A stretch of 7,700 bases of DNA, taken from assembly GCA_018969295.1 (NCBI GenBank), contig JAGWYN010000088.1, positions 1 to 7,700 on the forward strand, given 5' to 3'. The notes below the pieces were generated by a model. The model saw only the letters and a program-made list of their open reading frames with translations, did not search any database and was not told the origin of the DNA. This DNA is from Chloroflexota bacterium (lineage in GTDB: Bacteria; Chloroflexota; Anaerolineae; Caldilineales; Caldilineaceae). Every line of letters begins with the position of its first letter. Positions within the stretch are counted from its first letter, which is position 1. A program made the translations under genes and the position numbers. Positions 6,859 through 7,700 of the stretch are shown in pieces.

Positions 6859-6892
6859 AGTCTACACATTTTTTATTAACGTTGCATTAACG
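6859..6892 (-). promoter_or_regulatory. candidate activated promoter of the TelA operon with 11-bp direct repeats
   Basis: On the plus strand ATTAACG occurs at 6875-6881 and again at 6886-6892, a repeat period of 11 bp (CGTTAAT twice on the minus strand). A -10-like TAGACT (6859-6864) lies ten bases downstream in the minus direction, so the repeats cover the -35 position. Direct repeats one helical turn apart over the -35 region are typical of sites for OmpR/PhoB-type response regulators. The stretch is AT-rich in a GC-rich neighbourhood and ends about 60 bases before the TTG start. This is inference from spacing; no regulator gene is in the window. Confidence 0.32.
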
Positions 6893-6909
6893 GGCCTGCA
6901 GGGATTCCT

Positions 6910-6949
6910 GGGCACCCGCCTGTAGGGGCGCCCTTTGCGGTCGGCCCTT
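6910..6949. repeat. decayed REP-like intergenic repeat with a small hairpin
   Basis: GGGC-A-CCC (6910-6917) can pair with GGG-C-GCCC (6926-6933) around a CGCCTGTAG-like loop, and the run continues as TTTGCGGTCGGCCC. The wording 'tgtaggggcgccc...ggtcg.ccc' resembles short palindromic repeats dispersed through many Chloroflexota and cyanobacterial genomes. Only one degraded copy is seen here, so the call rests on remembered resemblance. Confidence 0.3.
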
Positions 6950-6962
6950 GTTTTGTCGATCA

Positions 6963-7047
6963 GAAAGCGCGTCACTTGATCATCAAAAAGCGCGTCAGTT
7001 GGATGGATGAAAGATTAAAAGAGACCATGAGAAAGCGCGTCAATAGA

Positions 7048-7063
<16 letters not shown>
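6963..7063 (-). repeat. five-copy end-repeat ladder of the IS21-type element
   Basis: The core GAAAGCGCGTCA occurs at 6963-6974 and 7031-7042, with a one-base variant AAAAGCGCGTCA at 6986-6997. A degenerate copy starts at 7009 (GAAAGATTAAAA) and another at 7052 (GATGACGCGTCA, 9 of 12 matches). Starts are 23, 23, 22 and 21 bp apart, about two helical turns, so all copies face the same side of the DNA. IS21-family ends carry such multiple transposase-binding repeats. The last copy overlaps the final codons and stop of the istA remnant. Confidence 0.72.

Positions 7064-7700
<637 letters not shown>

Overview
The window looks like a chromosomal segment of a GC-rich bacterium, most likely a member of the Chloroflexota (Caldilinea/Anaerolineae-like). 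That guess rests on protein flavour: a sugar-type ABC binding protein, a lipoprotein that joins a solute-binding domain to a vWA domain, an IS21-type transposase of the kind common in that phylum, and a decayed 'tgtaggggcgccc' intergenic repeat. No taxonomic marker is present.

Plus strand, 1-2047. The window opens in the last 36 codons of an ABC-transporter solute-binding protein. A very stable G7/C7 hairpin follows, then a G9 run that serves as the leader of an unusual pyruvate kinase-like gene (191-2047). This enzyme keeps the catalytic barrel residues. It has a long N-terminal extension, a B-domain region about twice the usual size, and no C-terminal regulatory domain.

Minus strand, 6796 down to 2135. 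Four genes run in one direction with very small gaps: (1) a membrane-anchored solute-binding-like protein; (2) a TelA-family 'toxic anion resistance' protein; (3) a lipoprotein with a solute-binding module followed by a vWA module, whose ATG overlaps the telA stop; (4) a two-TM XpaC-like protein. TelA and XpaC are a known pair. The two extracytoplasmic proteins share motifs and look like paralogues, one of which carries a vWA domain. The set reads as an envelope sensing or stress module with outside parts (1 and 3), a membrane part (4) and a cytosolic helical part (2). Its biochemical role is not known and is inferred here only from architecture. The operon converges on the pyruvate kinase-like gene around 2048-2134. 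A candidate promoter with two 11-bp-spaced ATTAACG repeats lies upstream at about 6859-6892.

Right side, 6954-7700. This is one end of an IS21-family element: a ladder of five GAAAGCGCGTCA-like repeats spaced 21-23 bp, then a broken istA. The istA has lost its catalytic core through a deletion with a frameshift, and it stops inside the end repeats with no istB. It is an inactive remnant next to the operon's upstream region and runs off the window edge.
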